Positions 48,818-61,150 of a stretch of DNA of 64,000 nucleotides are shown here, in pieces. Both the position numbers and the translations under genes were made by a program. The DNA is taken from the NCBI GenBank assembly GCA_019614645.1, contig JABWDB010000002.1:23673501-23737500 (forward strand). Reading direction: 5' to 3'. Within the stretch, counting starts at the first letter, position 1. Each line of letters starts with the position of its first letter. The DNA is from Stratiolaelaps scimitus (taxonomy: Eukaryota > Arthropoda > Arachnida > Mesostigmata > Laelapidae). The notes under the pieces were generated by a model. It had not been told where the DNA came from, did no database searches, and was given only the letters and a program-made list of their open reading frames with translations.

Positions 48818-49600
48818 TTCGATACATGAACGGCGATATTACTGCAAGAAACAGGTTATGCTTTCTGAAAATAGCCAGATATGACAAGATGTCATTCCAA
48901 AGTCTTCAATCTCACCAAAAGCTCTAAGGACAATGTACTTGATTATCTGTCTCCTATAGTAATTCTGTTATTTTAGAATAGAAGGGAATCGAGACGGGAT
49001 TGCTCGATGTGCTCCCTAGGCTCGGTCACGACGACGGAGCGAATTGTGAAAGAGCAAATGAAAGCAAACAAAAGAGTGTGTTGAGAGACATCGCAGATGG
49101 CGGAATCAAGGAAAACTCCCGGTTTTAGTTTCCGGGACAGGTTGCATACACCGAAGGAAGCAGTTGAGTTGTTTGAGTGCTCCATGGGCACAAATCACCC
49201 AATGACAGGACTGAGGAAATACCAGTAAGTTTATTCACATCATATGCGCACTGCGTCATTCTGCGGGTCAACCTTGGCGCTCACTTACTTAACTCTGGGT
49301 TCATCAATTATCTACCCTCTAGACTACGACGCCTCTAACTTTCCACATCGATCCTCGACCAGTCCGCTTTTGTTCGCAATATCCCCATATATGTGCCTGC
49401 CGAACAGCTCATACTCGTTATGTCCGTACACTTAACTTTTGTCTTTTGGGCACAGCATTACGTAGAGGGTATTGTATTCACCTATACTATATACATACCT
49501 ACGCATTGCGAGCATCCCTTATTTTTACCTGCCCGACATTCCGCGCTATCAGCTTTTGTATTATTATTCTCTTTTAATATTCGATAGGTTTTTTCCCCAC
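47400..49600. other. GC-richer block then TA-repeat-bearing DNA, no gene
   Basis: 47.4-48.4 kb is GC-richer with an unrecognised 132-codon frame (47395-47793, plus) and antisense shadows. 48.7-48.8 kb holds two long (TA)n tracts. 48.9-49.6 kb is ordinary and shows nothing. Confidence 0.45.
48741..48813. repeat. Compound (TA)n microsatellite
   Basis: Two TA tracts (about 18 and 41 bases) separated by GTATACATATATTGAA. The second is among the longest in the window. Confidence 0.9.
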
Positions 49601-52600
49601 CGTTGCAACGTTTATAGTGGCAAACGTCGCTCCCGTTCTACTCGATTGATATTCAGCAGCAGTAGTCACCAACGAACGTACCTGACTCTTCGGCCAGTTA
49701 GCTTATTATTATTGTGCGTTCCTCGCTGCCGCCTCCGCTGCGACGCAGCGGGTCAGCTCCCTCCGCTCAACCACTCCGTGGCCATCAGTTCTACAGACAC
49801 TGCCGGAGCACTACGTTTTTGTTTCCTTCTGCAACGTAACTGCTGCTCCCGTGTGTAGGGCGGGTGCAGCGTGCGCGTCCATGGCCGGGCATGGACGCCA
49901 CGCTCGAGGTCTAGCAGGCGATACCTGTGTGTCTCAGCCGACATGCCGTTTTCGTTCCCTATCGGCTGTGTCAGCCGTCTCGCATGTCCCTGAGCGTTCG
50001 CTAGTGTTTGTGGCTAGGGGCTGTGTGTGTATGCGTGTTTGTAAGCTTGTGTATATGGGAATGTCTGTCTGTGTGTTGGTCGGTGTCCGTGTCCACCCGC
50101 GGGCAATTCAATTACAATTACGACCGGGCGTGCCTGCACCCCAATCGCCTTAGGGCTACTACAACACCCCTCCCCCGTACTCGTTGTTGTCCCGGATACT
50201 CGGCCCCAGGTTCAGGCCAGCAGCACCGCTCCTTTCTGCCTCCGTCTTTCCAGTCGCTCCGTTTTTCCCGTCGTCCTCAAGGCACCGCCGGCTATCCGGC
50301 CGTCCCCGTCCTCTTCTTCGTACAGAGGGTGTGTGTGTGTATCTGTGTATTGCTGTATGTTGAACTGTGTGTGCCCTGCGTGTGGCTGGCTGGCCGTCCG
50401 CGTGCCTACGTCTATTGGGTTCTTCTTGTTCCCCTTCGAGGCCCCCAGGCTGGGCCTGTTTCGTTATCTCAAGGGACGGCGCGGGCGTGCGCCGCTACTG
50501 CTAGAGAACACAGCGACGGGCTCTCTTCTCTGTTGGCCGCGGCCTGACGTTGGGGCCAGACTTGGACATTTGCCTGGTTGGCTCCTAGGTGCTGGTGCTT
50601 CTCCTGCAGCAATCAGAGGCCATCAGAATGTGGTTGATAAAACCCAAGCCCCACATCGTCCTCTAGCAAGGGGGCAAGCCGGCCGACTGGCAGAAGGCTT
50701 CTCTCGTCGGCCCACTGACCAACGGACCGATCGACGTCCTATCCCATCCTGTCCTCCTGCTCTGCCACCCTCGCTTGCGCTACTATTTTGCCATCACTGC
50801 TTCTGCAACCGTGCGACTGTCCACTACACTGCTACAAAGCTGTCCACATTGACTGGCCGATTTTCATGGTCTTTGGCCATGCTCTCGTCCAGGGTTTCTG
50901 CTGCTTGTGCTGCGGATAGTCCTCATCTTCCTCTCCTTTGCTCTACACATGGGACTCGAATGCGTTTGCCTCTCGTGGGCCTTCCGTCTCCTCTCGCACC
51001 GTCATAGCCCTTTCCAGCGTCGCCCTTTGCAAAGTAGACCAAGTTGATTAAATAGCTATGCCGGTTGACAAGGGTTCCTCTCTTCCGCAATGGATACAGC
51101 GGACTATGGGAACCATAAGGGCAGGTTCGATATTGCCGCTCTCGTACACACAGTGCTACCTGGGCAAACTGAGCTTTTAGTGCTACGCTGATGGCGATTT
51201 CGCATGCAATGATGTCTATTCGAAGCATCGAGGCGAGACCGCGCTGCCGCCAATATTTCAAAGTGCCGCCGATTTGAGAGGTGTACTAAATGTGCTAAAT
51301 AAGCGAACACATCCTTAGTGAACGATACGGTGTGGATAGAGGAGCATTTTGTATGGATGACTTTTTTATGTCGCGGCCCGAGCCGATTGTTCAGGTTACC
51401 CATATAATCGGAGCCAGATATACATGGAAACTCAAGCAACCTCTACATATATACGGGTATATGCAATACACGCGTCAAGCCCTGGTACCTTGTGCAGGCC
51501 TGCCGTTTTGGGTGTAACCGAGCGTTACCTTTGACACCATTGGGCACAGCGGAGGTAGGTCTGTCATTTGTCCTGTGGTCGGCGACACTACTCTGACCCG
51601 CGCGATGTGGCATACAAACTTCATCGCATACAGAGAACGTTATGGGTGGAGTTGCATGCCGTTGCTGTATCTTCGAAGCGAAGCCGAACCCTCTGCTGTC
51701 CTGGTGATAATGCTTTTGCACACAATTATACCATATATTCTACACACCTACCGTACCTCGCAGGGGCGCCAGCGTCACCATCATCACAAGCAACCATAGG
51801 CACACTACGTTTCGTTTAGCCAACACCGACTAACCAACGAACGTGCGGAGAGGTCCTCGAGTGCAGCGCCTGAGCTAAAATCCCTTTAGTTTGTGTGTAC
51901 CTATATATTCTAGGGAGTATTAAATTGTTTTATCTCAAGCGAGAATGTCTGCTGCTGCTACTGGGACGATAACAGACGCGTTGAGTCCACAAACCGCTGC
52001 TTACATAAGAGAGAGAGAAAGAGAGCGCGCGGTTCGCTAGTGCAAGCCCAGCTAGGGACTTGCCCACTGTCTCTGTCCACGGAATGTCCCTTACCCTGTA
52101 CAGACCCATCACGTTCCCATCCTGAACGCGGTCTGTTTTCCCTCATTCGACTCCTGCCATTGCTGACTTTGCTTTAGAAATGGGGAGCTGTGGTGGCTGA
52201 GTCCAGGCGAATGGTGGCTGGGAGTTGACTTCGGGTTGGTTGACTACGACGCAGTTGAGATCGGGACACAAGTTAGAAGCAGAGCGAGGGCTGGATGGGT
52301 TGGTTCGGAGCAGGAGCTCGGATGGTAGAACGGGCTGACGTTAGTGTTGCCTTGCGAAAGCGTCGGAAGTGAGGCAACAATGCGTTGGCGCTCCATTGGT
52401 TCCGGCTCCACTCCCCTGCTCCGAAGTCGCATCCACCATTTCTCCGCAACTCTCGGCTCCCTCAGCCAGCTAGCTTTCCGCGATCCCACGACCGACGTGA
52501 AGGAGTCGACGCGAGCACCAACGACCCTTTCTCACTCTTAGGTCGCCAGCCAGTGCTGCCACTGCCGCCGCTGCTGCTGCTATTGCTGGCAAAATGGAGT

Positions 52601-55600
52601 TCATTGTGCGTAAATAAGTTCGTCCCAAGGCGGGGTGGGGGACATGCGGCTGGTGGAATCCGCTGGTCGTGGCCTCTATCTACAAAGAAACCGTTCGTTA
52701 CTTGTGCGAGGCGCCGAGGGAGTTCCTAGTAACGTTTCTCATGGGTAACGTTGTAAGGAACCTACCATGCCTACTGCCATAGCGTGGCTCGGGATCAAAG
52801 GCCCAACTGCTCTCGCTTTCCTCCCTTCATCTGCTAATACTACCCAATCTCGGCAGCGCCGTGGCGTGGCAAGGAGACGGGCCACGAAACCCTCGGGGCC
52901 GGATCTTAGGTCTTACCCTTGACGAATGTTTCGCCAAAATTATGCGGTTCCTCGCAGCACTCACTACTGTAGGGGTGTAGCTGTCAGCGTTGAGCAAGTG
53001 TCAGGGGAAAAGAAAGACTGTGAAAAGGGTTTCCCAACTACAGCTCACGCTAGATTTAGCCTGGATTAGCTAAAGAACAAACGAATGATAGAAACGCATC
53101 AAGTTAAGTTGCTATGACGAACTCCGTATTCGTCTTAATTCGTTAGCTTTTGATAAAAAAGAAAGTGTCTGGATTCATTTTTGTTATATTTTTTGGCACA
53201 TACGATGCATTATAAACATATGTGTTCGACCGTATGTGCATAGAGTATACCCACAGGGTAGGTAAACACGTAGCATAAACCATATCGTAATGTAACAGTG
53301 CAACACAGTCGAACACGCAATGTTGAGCGGACAGGGAATCTACCATCTGAATGGGAACAATGATGCGCGATGTCCCGTGTAACTGAAGCTCAACAGAACT
53401 TGCCATATAATGCTTTGGGAGGGAGGGGATAGAAAATGAGGAGTAGGAGGCATATGGTTCCCCAACGGTAGCAACAACGGCATCCATTTCACGTCGCAGC
53501 TTACACTAGCGACGAAGTTAACGTGCACGCAAGCGAGAGCGCAGTGTCGAAAGGAAGCCCGCCCCAGAAGGGACGAGCGTACGATTCGCGCACTGCTCGC
53601 GCCAGTATCCTCTGCACCGACTATTACTCTTCAGAACGAATCGAACGAGGGAGAGAATACGCCACCATCCCAACTACTCCCGCTACTCGATGGGAGGCCG
53701 ATCAGTCGAACCGACATCTGCATATGGCCGCTGCAGTGCGATCCTGAGTTGAGTTGATCTCGCCGCGTGCCAGTAATGAGTAGGAGTAGTAGCAGCAGTA
53801 TTACGTCTCCCCCACTATGGCCCCTGGCCCCCACGAGACTTCGGGGTCCAATCGTTTCACTGCAGTCCATTTTCTCTCTTTACGTGTTCTCATTCTTTCT
53901 ATTCGCGTACAACAACCTACAGCGCTGTGCAATGCAGCAACCTCTAACAGCAAAGTCACGCAGAACTACAACCCTGCGACAGCTTCTCGTCGTTCAGCAC
54001 GTACGATGACATGCCCGCCGCCAGTTTGCGCGATGTTTGTGTGTACCACTCACGCTACTATCAGAGTCCAACTAGACTAGCAATCCATTGGACTTGGTAT
54101 CAACAACCCCCAAGTACCATAGTAGTAGCAGTAGTAGGACTGTTGCTAGAACTGGCACAGCAGAGTTTTACAGAGGCATCCTGCTGAAGATTTCGTAGGA
54201 GGGAGGGCGAGGCTTCTCACTATCCCTCTCTCCGTCTTCCTTTGTTTGCTTTCGTGCCATCACGTCGAGAATACGAGCGGATACGTTGCCACCCGTTTAC
54301 CGTCGAGTGTCGGGTCGAGGTGAGAGACCTGTTCCCCTTCTCGCGGTCTCCTTCTCGCCCTCCAGTTCGAAGATGGAATGAGTCTCTGCCATGTTCTCTT
54401 TACTTAGTACTGTCGGAGTCCATTGCTTTCTAGTTGTCTTTAGTTTTGCTATGAAATTCAAGCACGAACGTAGGCAACTGCAAGCTGGCAGGCAAGCAGC
54501 AGCAGCAGCTATGGAACGCACATTTCCCCTTCGCTTCGCTCGCCGGTCGCTTGTGGGCCGGGTGAGAGACTGAGAGGGAGGGAGAACCCCGCAACCGGCC
54601 CACGGCCACTCGAAAGGATTCAAGGCCGATAGAGGCGCCTTACAACACTGTGAAAGTCGCAAGCACCCTCTAGCACGGTACACATCCATTTGGAACGGTC
54701 GCCCTTTTCCATGCGGCCGCGCTGCTGCTCTTAGGGAAAACAGAATACACTGCAAAGTTAGAGAGAGCGGAAAATGGAGCTCCCCCGTACTCCCGCTCCC
54801 TGTTCTTTTTCCAGCTGCCAACGACTTTCAACCCTCCTTCTTCCTGTAGTGATCCCCTGATCCCTAGTGCTCCGCTGCGGCCTCTTCTGTTCTGCCCGGC
54901 TCAAACGCGGATCGACGGTGAAGAATCTAGGGAAGAACAGGAAGAGGTAGCAGGACCGCGGCATGCTTCCAAGCTATCCTTTTCCAGCCACCATCCTGCC
55001 ATACCGAAGCAAGTCCGTGTGTGTCTGTGTAGCAAAGATGGGAAGCATGGGAAAGGCGGGCAACGTGGAACGGCGTGACGGTGTTGGAACCACCGGCGGG
55101 AGAGAAATCAGTTTACGGAAGGAAATCGCCATCGTCGTCACCCCGCCCAACGTTCCACGGACTGCCGCGTTACCCTGGTGAGAAGCGAGCGTAAGTAACG
55201 GCAAAACTGGCCTGCTCGTCCGCCCGCAGTCGGTTCATGAGGGCGATCGAAGGCCCACCACGTCGATCGAAGGCCTTCCCCAACGTGCCGTGCCGACCGC
55301 ACCTCATTCCGCTCTCCAGAAGTTTGATATTCCTCGCGCGATGCTTTCTGGTTGACTCGCAGTCGCTAGCTGGATGGATGCTTGGTGGGCGCCGTATCCG
55401 CCGCTCGTTTGCCTACAGCCCTCTTCGTTGCGCTTGCTTCTCACCTTACCGTCACTTGTCCGCGTAGCCTACCCGGTTCTGTCAGCTTAGCAGAATTATG
55501 CGAACGCAGATGGGTTACTGGTAGACAGAGTAGACATATACATTGGTGCACACGTCGGTATGCAAACACACGGCAAACCACACATCCTGACCCCTGAAAT

Positions 55601-55930
55601 TGGTCCTGGCCTTCCTCCCAAATTGAGCATCCCCCCCTTTTCCTGTTTAAATCAGTGGCTGCAACGTGGCCGCTAGCCAAGCCAAGCCGAATCATCCCTT
55701 CTCCCTGGCCCTGCAGCGTCCAACAGTAGTCTAGTGCAGCGGTTGGTGGAACTACGTACCACATCATAGGCATCCATGTACGTTCGTTCGTACGTTCATA
55801 CGATCACCCAGCAAAAGCTTTCGGTACGTGCCCGTCGTGTGCCAACGCCGCTCATCGGCTTGCGAGTTGCCCTCAACTTGCCCCTTACCAGCTGCTCTCG
55901 TTGCACGTAGCGTACTAGAGGTACAGCGTT

Positions 55931-55962
55931 TCTCTCTCTCTATCTCTCTCCCTCTCTCTCTG
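55931..55962. repeat. (CT)n-rich tract
   Basis: TC dinucleotides with two interruptions. Confidence 0.85.
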
Positions 55963-56708
55963 TATCAAGCGTATCTGATGCAGAAGCATTGCTGCGGCCG
56001 CGACCGCCTGAATTGTGCAGCTTCAGTTGGATTGCTATCTATTGCTGGCTAGGGCGCCACCTCGCAGCTTGGGTTCGTAGATTGACCATAGTAGCGTATG
56101 CTGTGTCGCGTTCCGACACCAGGGCCACCGTTGGCCGGCGAATGTGGAAGGCCGAACGTGTGTAAACCCCTTAACGACCCTCACAGAGGACTAGGGGAAG
56201 CAGGCAGGCAGTCAAGGTGGCTGGCTGACCAACCTACGCACGCTCTGGCGCGCTGACCCCAATCTGACGACGATATGGTCAACTTTGTCCCTCCCGCTGC
56301 TGCAACCCGCCCTCTCTTATACCTATATTCCTCTGTATCATCTGTTCATCTGCTTCGTGTAGGCTGCACCCTTGACTGAACGCCAAAACGGCCTCTGTTT
56401 AAGGTACTCCCAAAACCCCGCACCTCCCCCGCTCACTGGATCTGATATTAGCAAGCCGTCAGCAAGCCTCCGGCTGCTCTGTTACTCGGTGTCCATCCCT
56501 CTTGCGAAGATTTTTCTTTCCCTGCAATAATGTGACATTCGGGACACCGTAGCTCTATCGCCGGCGGCTGCTACGCAGGCCTCGGGACGCCTTCAAACAT
56601 CTCGATCCTGTGTCCAGTCGGTCCTGGGAGAAATACAGTCTCACGATCAGAAGTAGGGGGAGGTTGCGACAGGCCGATGGAGACCCGGGATGCAGGCAGC
56701 GTCACTCT

Positions 56709-56711
<3 letters not shown>

Positions 56712-56745
<34 letters not shown>
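56712..56745. repeat. (GA)17 microsatellite
   Basis: Uninterrupted GA run; makes Arg-Glu or Ser-Leu repeats in overlapping frames. Confidence 0.95.
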
Positions 56746-56749
<4 letters not shown>

Positions 56750-57738
56750 AGCGAGAGGGGTGAGAAAAAAAGAGCCAGAGTGTTGGGTGGCGCAAAGCGG
56801 GTGCTCCAGCTTGACGAGTTGCCTGTCTGGGTGTAATATTGATGTCTCGATGCATTTCGCTGTTCTGTCGTCTTGTTCGGATCCCTTCGTTCGGTCCATG
56901 TCGAGATCAGATATTATACGAGAATAAAGGAATGTTCCCCCGGGACCCAAGGCCGTTCACTTCTGCAGCCTCAAAGACTTTGGCTGGATAGCTTTTTACC
57001 TCGCTGAATGTGTATGTATGTAGATGTAGCTAGAAGTGTGAAAGCGAGGTGCGAGTGAGCTGGTGTATCTGAATGGAGCCTGCTTTAGGGACATCAGCAG
57101 CAGCAGCATCAGCAGTAAGCGCGGACGTATGCCGCTTCTCTGCTGAAGGTCGTCGCTGAGTCTCCTCATATGGGACACCGGAATATGAGATCCATATGTT
57201 TATAGACGGCGAACAGATGATAGACGATCTAGCTACAGGGAGCGGGGAAAGATGAATTGTAGCCTTGGATAGAATAATAGCTCTTATTGAGCAGTGGCCT
57301 ACATGAATAGCAAAGTGAGGTAGTCATTTGCGTCTTTATAAAGGGAAAACAAGAGAAAAAAATTAGACGCACTCGATCTTGAAACAACGGTATGTTGAGG
57401 AGGAGCATCATCAACAGATTAATAACTTTATGGTAATGACACACTGCTTATGACATTATTAACGATATATGAAAATCATCGGGTGATTCCTCCCGCGATC
57501 TACTTAGATGGGGTAACTAGGGCAGCGAGCTATAGCGTCGCTTTCTCGACGTTATACAATAATCTTATGGAAAAGAGAAGGATTAGTATCGGCTGTATGA
57601 TCACACTAACGAAGGTAGATAGTGATGCATTTCTCAAAATGTAACAATGAGGCATACCGGTACGAAGTTGCTGCTTAGGTGAACGAACAGCTACGCATTA
57701 AGACACTCATAATAGGCCAAAACTACATCGGTGCATCA

Positions 57739-57783
57739 TACAATAACAAAGCACTGACCTACAGTGCTTTTTCAGTTATTGTA
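57739..57783. repeat. Two-part stem-loop
   Basis: TACAATAAC pairs with GTTATTGTA, and inside it AAGCACTG pairs with CAGTGCTT around a 5-base loop, with an asymmetric internal bulge. Total 45 bases. A possible structured RNA or palindrome relic; nothing identifies a function. Confidence 0.8.
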
Positions 57784-57920
57784 GTTATCTATGACGATAC
57801 TTTTTCGGACTCTTCAAGGCCCGTTGAGCATTGTGTAAGCTCTTTACCTGTTAGGTAGTACGAAATGTGAACGGGAACATACGAAGGTACGAGCAGATAT
57901 TGGAACAGTGTAGAGATGCC

Positions 57921-57938
57921 ATATATATATATATATAT
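57921..57938. repeat. (AT)9 microsatellite
   Basis: Uninterrupted run. Confidence 0.9.
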
Positions 57939-58261
57939 TGTTGTCGGTATACATCATTATTACTAAATATTGAGCCACCTATCTTCGAATGCAAGTAGGG
58001 TCGTGGGTTGACCTTGCCGCATCAAATTGTAACTAAGCTCTAAAGCAGTCGCATGGACGATATGCGTAACTATAAAGTTATCAGCAAGTGTTCAAACCTG
58101 ACAAGATGTGGACAGCGTCGCTGTTGACGAAAGCGAGTGTGAGGTATTGATCAAGATAAAGTATGACCGAAATGGTTGATGTCCAATGGCGCCGCCGTGC
58201 GGTTGTTGTCGTTGAGCTATGCGGTACGAGAAGGCGGCAGGTAAATCATTTCGGTCCCGTA

Positions 58262-58340
58262 GATGGTGATCTAGTGGTGAGCGTTTTGGATTGCTGGACA
58301 GGAGAGACATATAGCTTGGGTTCAAATCCTGCCAGAAGCG
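58262..58340 (+). mobile_element. tRNA-derived SINE, family A copy 1
   Basis: The A box region GATCTAGTGGTGAGCG and a perfect B box GGTTCAAATCC are spaced as in a tRNA, with GATTGCTGGACAGGAGAGAC between them. The T-arm stem is imperfect and there is no acceptor stem, so it is a SINE head rather than a working tRNA. It aligns along its length with the minus-strand copy at 35,412-35,490. Transcription by pol III from these internal boxes is what the family does; whether this copy is active is unknown. Confidence 0.75.
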
Positions 58341-58633
58341 TGCGGCTTGCGACACCGATCTGAGTCGTTTACGAGATTGGCCAATCATTATCGATGCTTA
58401 TTCTGTATTGTAGACAATCACGAGCTTTTCTAACTGCTTCGCCGGCGGTGGTGCTATCCGATTTGCATCACGAATGAAGGAGGATTACAGACAGCAGCGG
58501 GAGCAGCAACCCAACTTGAAGAGCCGGACATACAGCTCTGTTCGTGGCTCGTCTGTCAGAAGATTGACAATGCACTTTTCAAAGTAGTTCATTGAATTAT
58601 AATGAAGGCAAACAATGATTGGTTAGAAATATG

Positions 58634-58727
58634 CTCTGCTTGACTTGAATGTTACATATTTATTGAAAATCTACATGCGCCACCATGTAGGTCTCCAATA
58701 AATACATAACATTCAAGTGCAGCAGAG
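58634..58727 (-). ncRNA. 94-base hairpin, candidate microRNA precursor or foldback element
   Basis: Two 44-base arms pair around a 6-base loop (CGCCAC on the plus strand). By my count 37 of 44 positions are complementary. Five of the seven mismatches are transitions. Read as minus-strand RNA, four of these become G-U wobbles, leaving one 2-base internal loop and one C-A mismatch; read as plus-strand RNA, only one becomes a wobble. This asymmetry is what selection for an RNA hairpin transcribed from the minus strand would give, but four positions is a small sample. The stem is longer and the loop smaller than in typical arthropod microRNA precursors, so a MITE-like foldback element is a serious alternative. 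No clear target-site duplication flanks it. Confidence 0.4.
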
Positions 58728-58760
58728 TGGATGGCCTTGTTGACATGACAACAAGTCAGC

Positions 58761-58776
58761 GTATCTGCAATAATTT

Positions 58777-58812
<36 letters not shown>

Positions 58813-58824
58813 ATTTGCAGATAC
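58761..58824. repeat. Inverted repeat enclosing a (TA)n tract
   Basis: GTATCTGCAA at the left and its complement TTGCAGATAC at the right flank a 31-base (AT)n run with short spacers. A further GTATCTGC lies at 58843-58850. The architecture is the same as at 31,686-31,749, with unrelated arm sequence. Confidence 0.88.
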
Positions 58825-59590
58825 TTTGCTATCATCATCATTGTATCTGCGGCTTCAGAATGATTGATCTACCGTTATCGCATGGCTGCTGTTGACGTGA
58901 TTTATCGAACATGCGTTGTATTCAATGGCATTCATCACAATGAACCCATATCCATTACGACCATCACAGTATTCATGGTGCTGTTCTCACAATGGTCGAG
59001 GCACGAGTTGCGTACATCAGAACAACATTATGAGCACTGATCGGCCACCAAAGGTACCAGACAGGAATGGAACGACGCATACAAAAATATGTGCGATAAT
59101 TAATTGTCATCCACAACGATATGTTGTGAAATTAAAAAAAACTTCGTCTTACACATCTTTTCCTCGTTGTCCTCGTGCTCTCCTGCCATGCAAAACACAA
59201 CGGTGCAATTTCCCCATCTCACTGTGATGATCATTGCGACACGTAAGACAGTGTGGTGTACTAGAGAAGAGAATTTAATTACTGACCTTATGAAGTACAA
59301 CAGTACCGTCCACTCGAGTGCGGCCGGGTCCAGCGAGTGACCGTGTCGAGCAGGAAGAATAAAACCAGCTATAATGCATTTCGAGAATTATGGACATTAT
59401 GAACGAAATGACAGACACAGGGGGTTATCACGAGATGGTCGCATTGACCGGGTACAACAACTCACGCGGGACAACGAGAAGGAAACTAAGTCATGGAACA
59501 GGTGACAGGGCAAATTACGAAATCAAGCAGCACAGCAATAGCGGACCAACGTAGGCCGGCGACGAGAGGTGTATACGGCTATAGTGATAT
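58825..59590. other. AT-rich DNA, nothing recognised
   Basis: The frames at 58916-59227 and 59104-59340 are short and unrecognised. Confidence 0.5.
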
Positions 59591-59743
59591 ATTAAACAAC
59601 ATGATAAGATAAAGCTTTATTGGTTTATTAAAGGAGCTGCTATTTCGCAATGCTTAAGCTCTCCTATACGTGACGCAACGCGGCTCGAACCCGCGGCCTC
59701 TGGCTTCCGACAGCCAGAAGCTTAGTTGTGCAAGCCACCACAA
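59591..59743 (-). mobile_element. tRNA-derived SINE-like element, second type
   Basis: On the minus strand GTGGTGGCTTGCACAACTAAG is the A box region, TCTGGC and GCCAGA form an anticodon-type stem, and CGCGGGTTCGAGCCGCG contains a B box with a 5-bp T-arm stem that pairs in a shifted register. The head spans 59,672-59,743. The following 80 bases end in AATAAACCAATAAAGC, which may be the SINE body and tail. The D arm is shortened and the acceptor stem absent, so it is not a working tRNA. Confidence 0.6.
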
Positions 59744-61150
59744 AGGTCGACATATGCGGAATAATCACTGTCGTTGTCCATGTATTTCTCATCTTTTTTC
59801 TACTTGAGCAAGCTAGACGGCTAAAGATATCTCAAGGTGAAATTTATGTGCACAAACGTGTCGTCGCGGAGAACACGCATGTCTATGTGTCCCTACGAGT
59901 GCGGTATGATGCTAGTTGACTTTTGTGTGAGCACCGTATCGATTGGTAACGCGACAGACGTAAAGCAAAAACTCTGTGGGAGCTAGCGGTAAACAAATCG
60001 TTAGTGACACGTCTTGATCGACCATTAGCACCACTCGTTTGGCTTGATGCATATGCCGCTTGCGGGCAATGAGGACAAACACAGCGAATACGCTTATTTC
60101 AACCGTTTGTCGGATCACCACAACGGTGATCCGGGTGATATCACGATCATCAAATCAGTCCAGTCAAATGTGACATAAAACGCTGTTCGAGGATGAATCA
60201 ATCTGTGATTCCGGTAATTATTGGCATATCGGTTTAATTCTGCTAATGGCTAAATGAGACATCTTAAATGTTGATATGATCCTTGCGCTACTGCATACGA
60301 GTAGTCTCTAGAAGAAAGCGAGTTTGTCAGTGGTAGTCTGAAACCGCGTAGTGTTGCTCAAACTCTCTACTAATGATTTCGAGCAATTTAATTTCGCCGC
60401 CCTCTGGGTAAAGCGCAACTAGTGATAAGAAGAGCCTGCTTTGCTGTGGACAGTCATTTGTAGTGCAGCCAAGTGTAGGGCATCTCATCGTCGTTGATGA
60501 CGTCCTCGTAGCGTGAACCGAATATTTTTAATTAGAGTACATCTGTCTGTGTGTGCGATTAATGTAATCACTTTCGCTACACTGACCTTATTAAAAACTA
60601 TTAAGCACTACTGAGGACATATTATGTATGTCACTATAACATGCATGTATTGTAAGTATCATTGAAATACATGGTGAAGTTATTATTTCATTTGTCAACT
60701 AGCTGCATATTGCGGCCATTCGACCGAAAAATGCCTATTGTAGACTTAGGCAACTTTTCAAATACAATACAACAACGACGTGAACCTTTTGCACGAAAAT
60801 AAATCTGTTAACAATGTTTTATGTTTCGGAAAACTTGTTTTTTTCTTATCTGAAGTTATTCCATAGGTAGGCCCCTTGAGTTGATTTCATTAGCTTTTCC
60901 TGATACGGCATGGTCCATCCAGTTCGATAACAGCCTTTCCGTAATGGTATTTATGGTGCCTTAGTAAATTCCCGCATGCTAGACATCTACTTCAGGTTGA
61001 CTAAATACATCTGATATAATATGGTATCATCATTAGCACAGCTTTAGTGTTGGTCTACATGATTTAACGGTGAGGTAAATAGAGGCATTGCATGCATCGT
61101 TAATACGACGAAGGGCAAAATACGCGGACACTGCCCGTTATATAATGTTC
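59744..61150. other. AT-rich DNA, no gene
   Basis: Nothing above 70 codons and no repeat of note. Confidence 0.6.

Larger units (their letters stand above)
49601..57150. other. Largest GC-rich block (7.5 kb), no gene recognised
   Basis: Stop-poor on both strands and full of overlapping frames, the longest 224 codons (50333-51007, plus). The translations lack any domain I recognise, are rich in Pro, Arg, Ser and Cys, and contain translated TG and CT repeats. Repeats include GT-rich DNA near 50023-50095 and 50329-50365, CTG triplets at 52556-52590, AGT/AGC at 53777-53803 and 54120-54142, CT-rich DNA at 55931-55962, (GA)n at 56712-56745 and CAG at 57098-57118. No transposon or SINE fragment was seen. 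Promoter, UTR or intronic enhancer DNA would explain it; small exons cannot be excluded. Confidence 0.4.
57151..58261. other. AT-rich DNA with a TA tract and a stem-loop, no gene
   Basis: Short frames only. A (TA)n lies at 57921-57938, and the stem-loop at 57739-57783 is listed separately. Confidence 0.55.

Noticed and set aside
50333..51007. 224-codon plus-strand open frame, the longest in the window
   Set aside because: It lies in stop-poor GC-rich DNA with competing frames, begins in a TG repeat, and has no recognisable domain or exon boundaries.
54297..54821. 174-codon minus-strand open frame
   Set aside because: GC-rich, stop-poor context, Ala/Cys/Arg-rich with no recognised motif.
57960..58020. 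GGGTCGTGGGTTGACCTTGCCG resembling a decayed B box
   Set aside because: No A box at the proper distance upstream.
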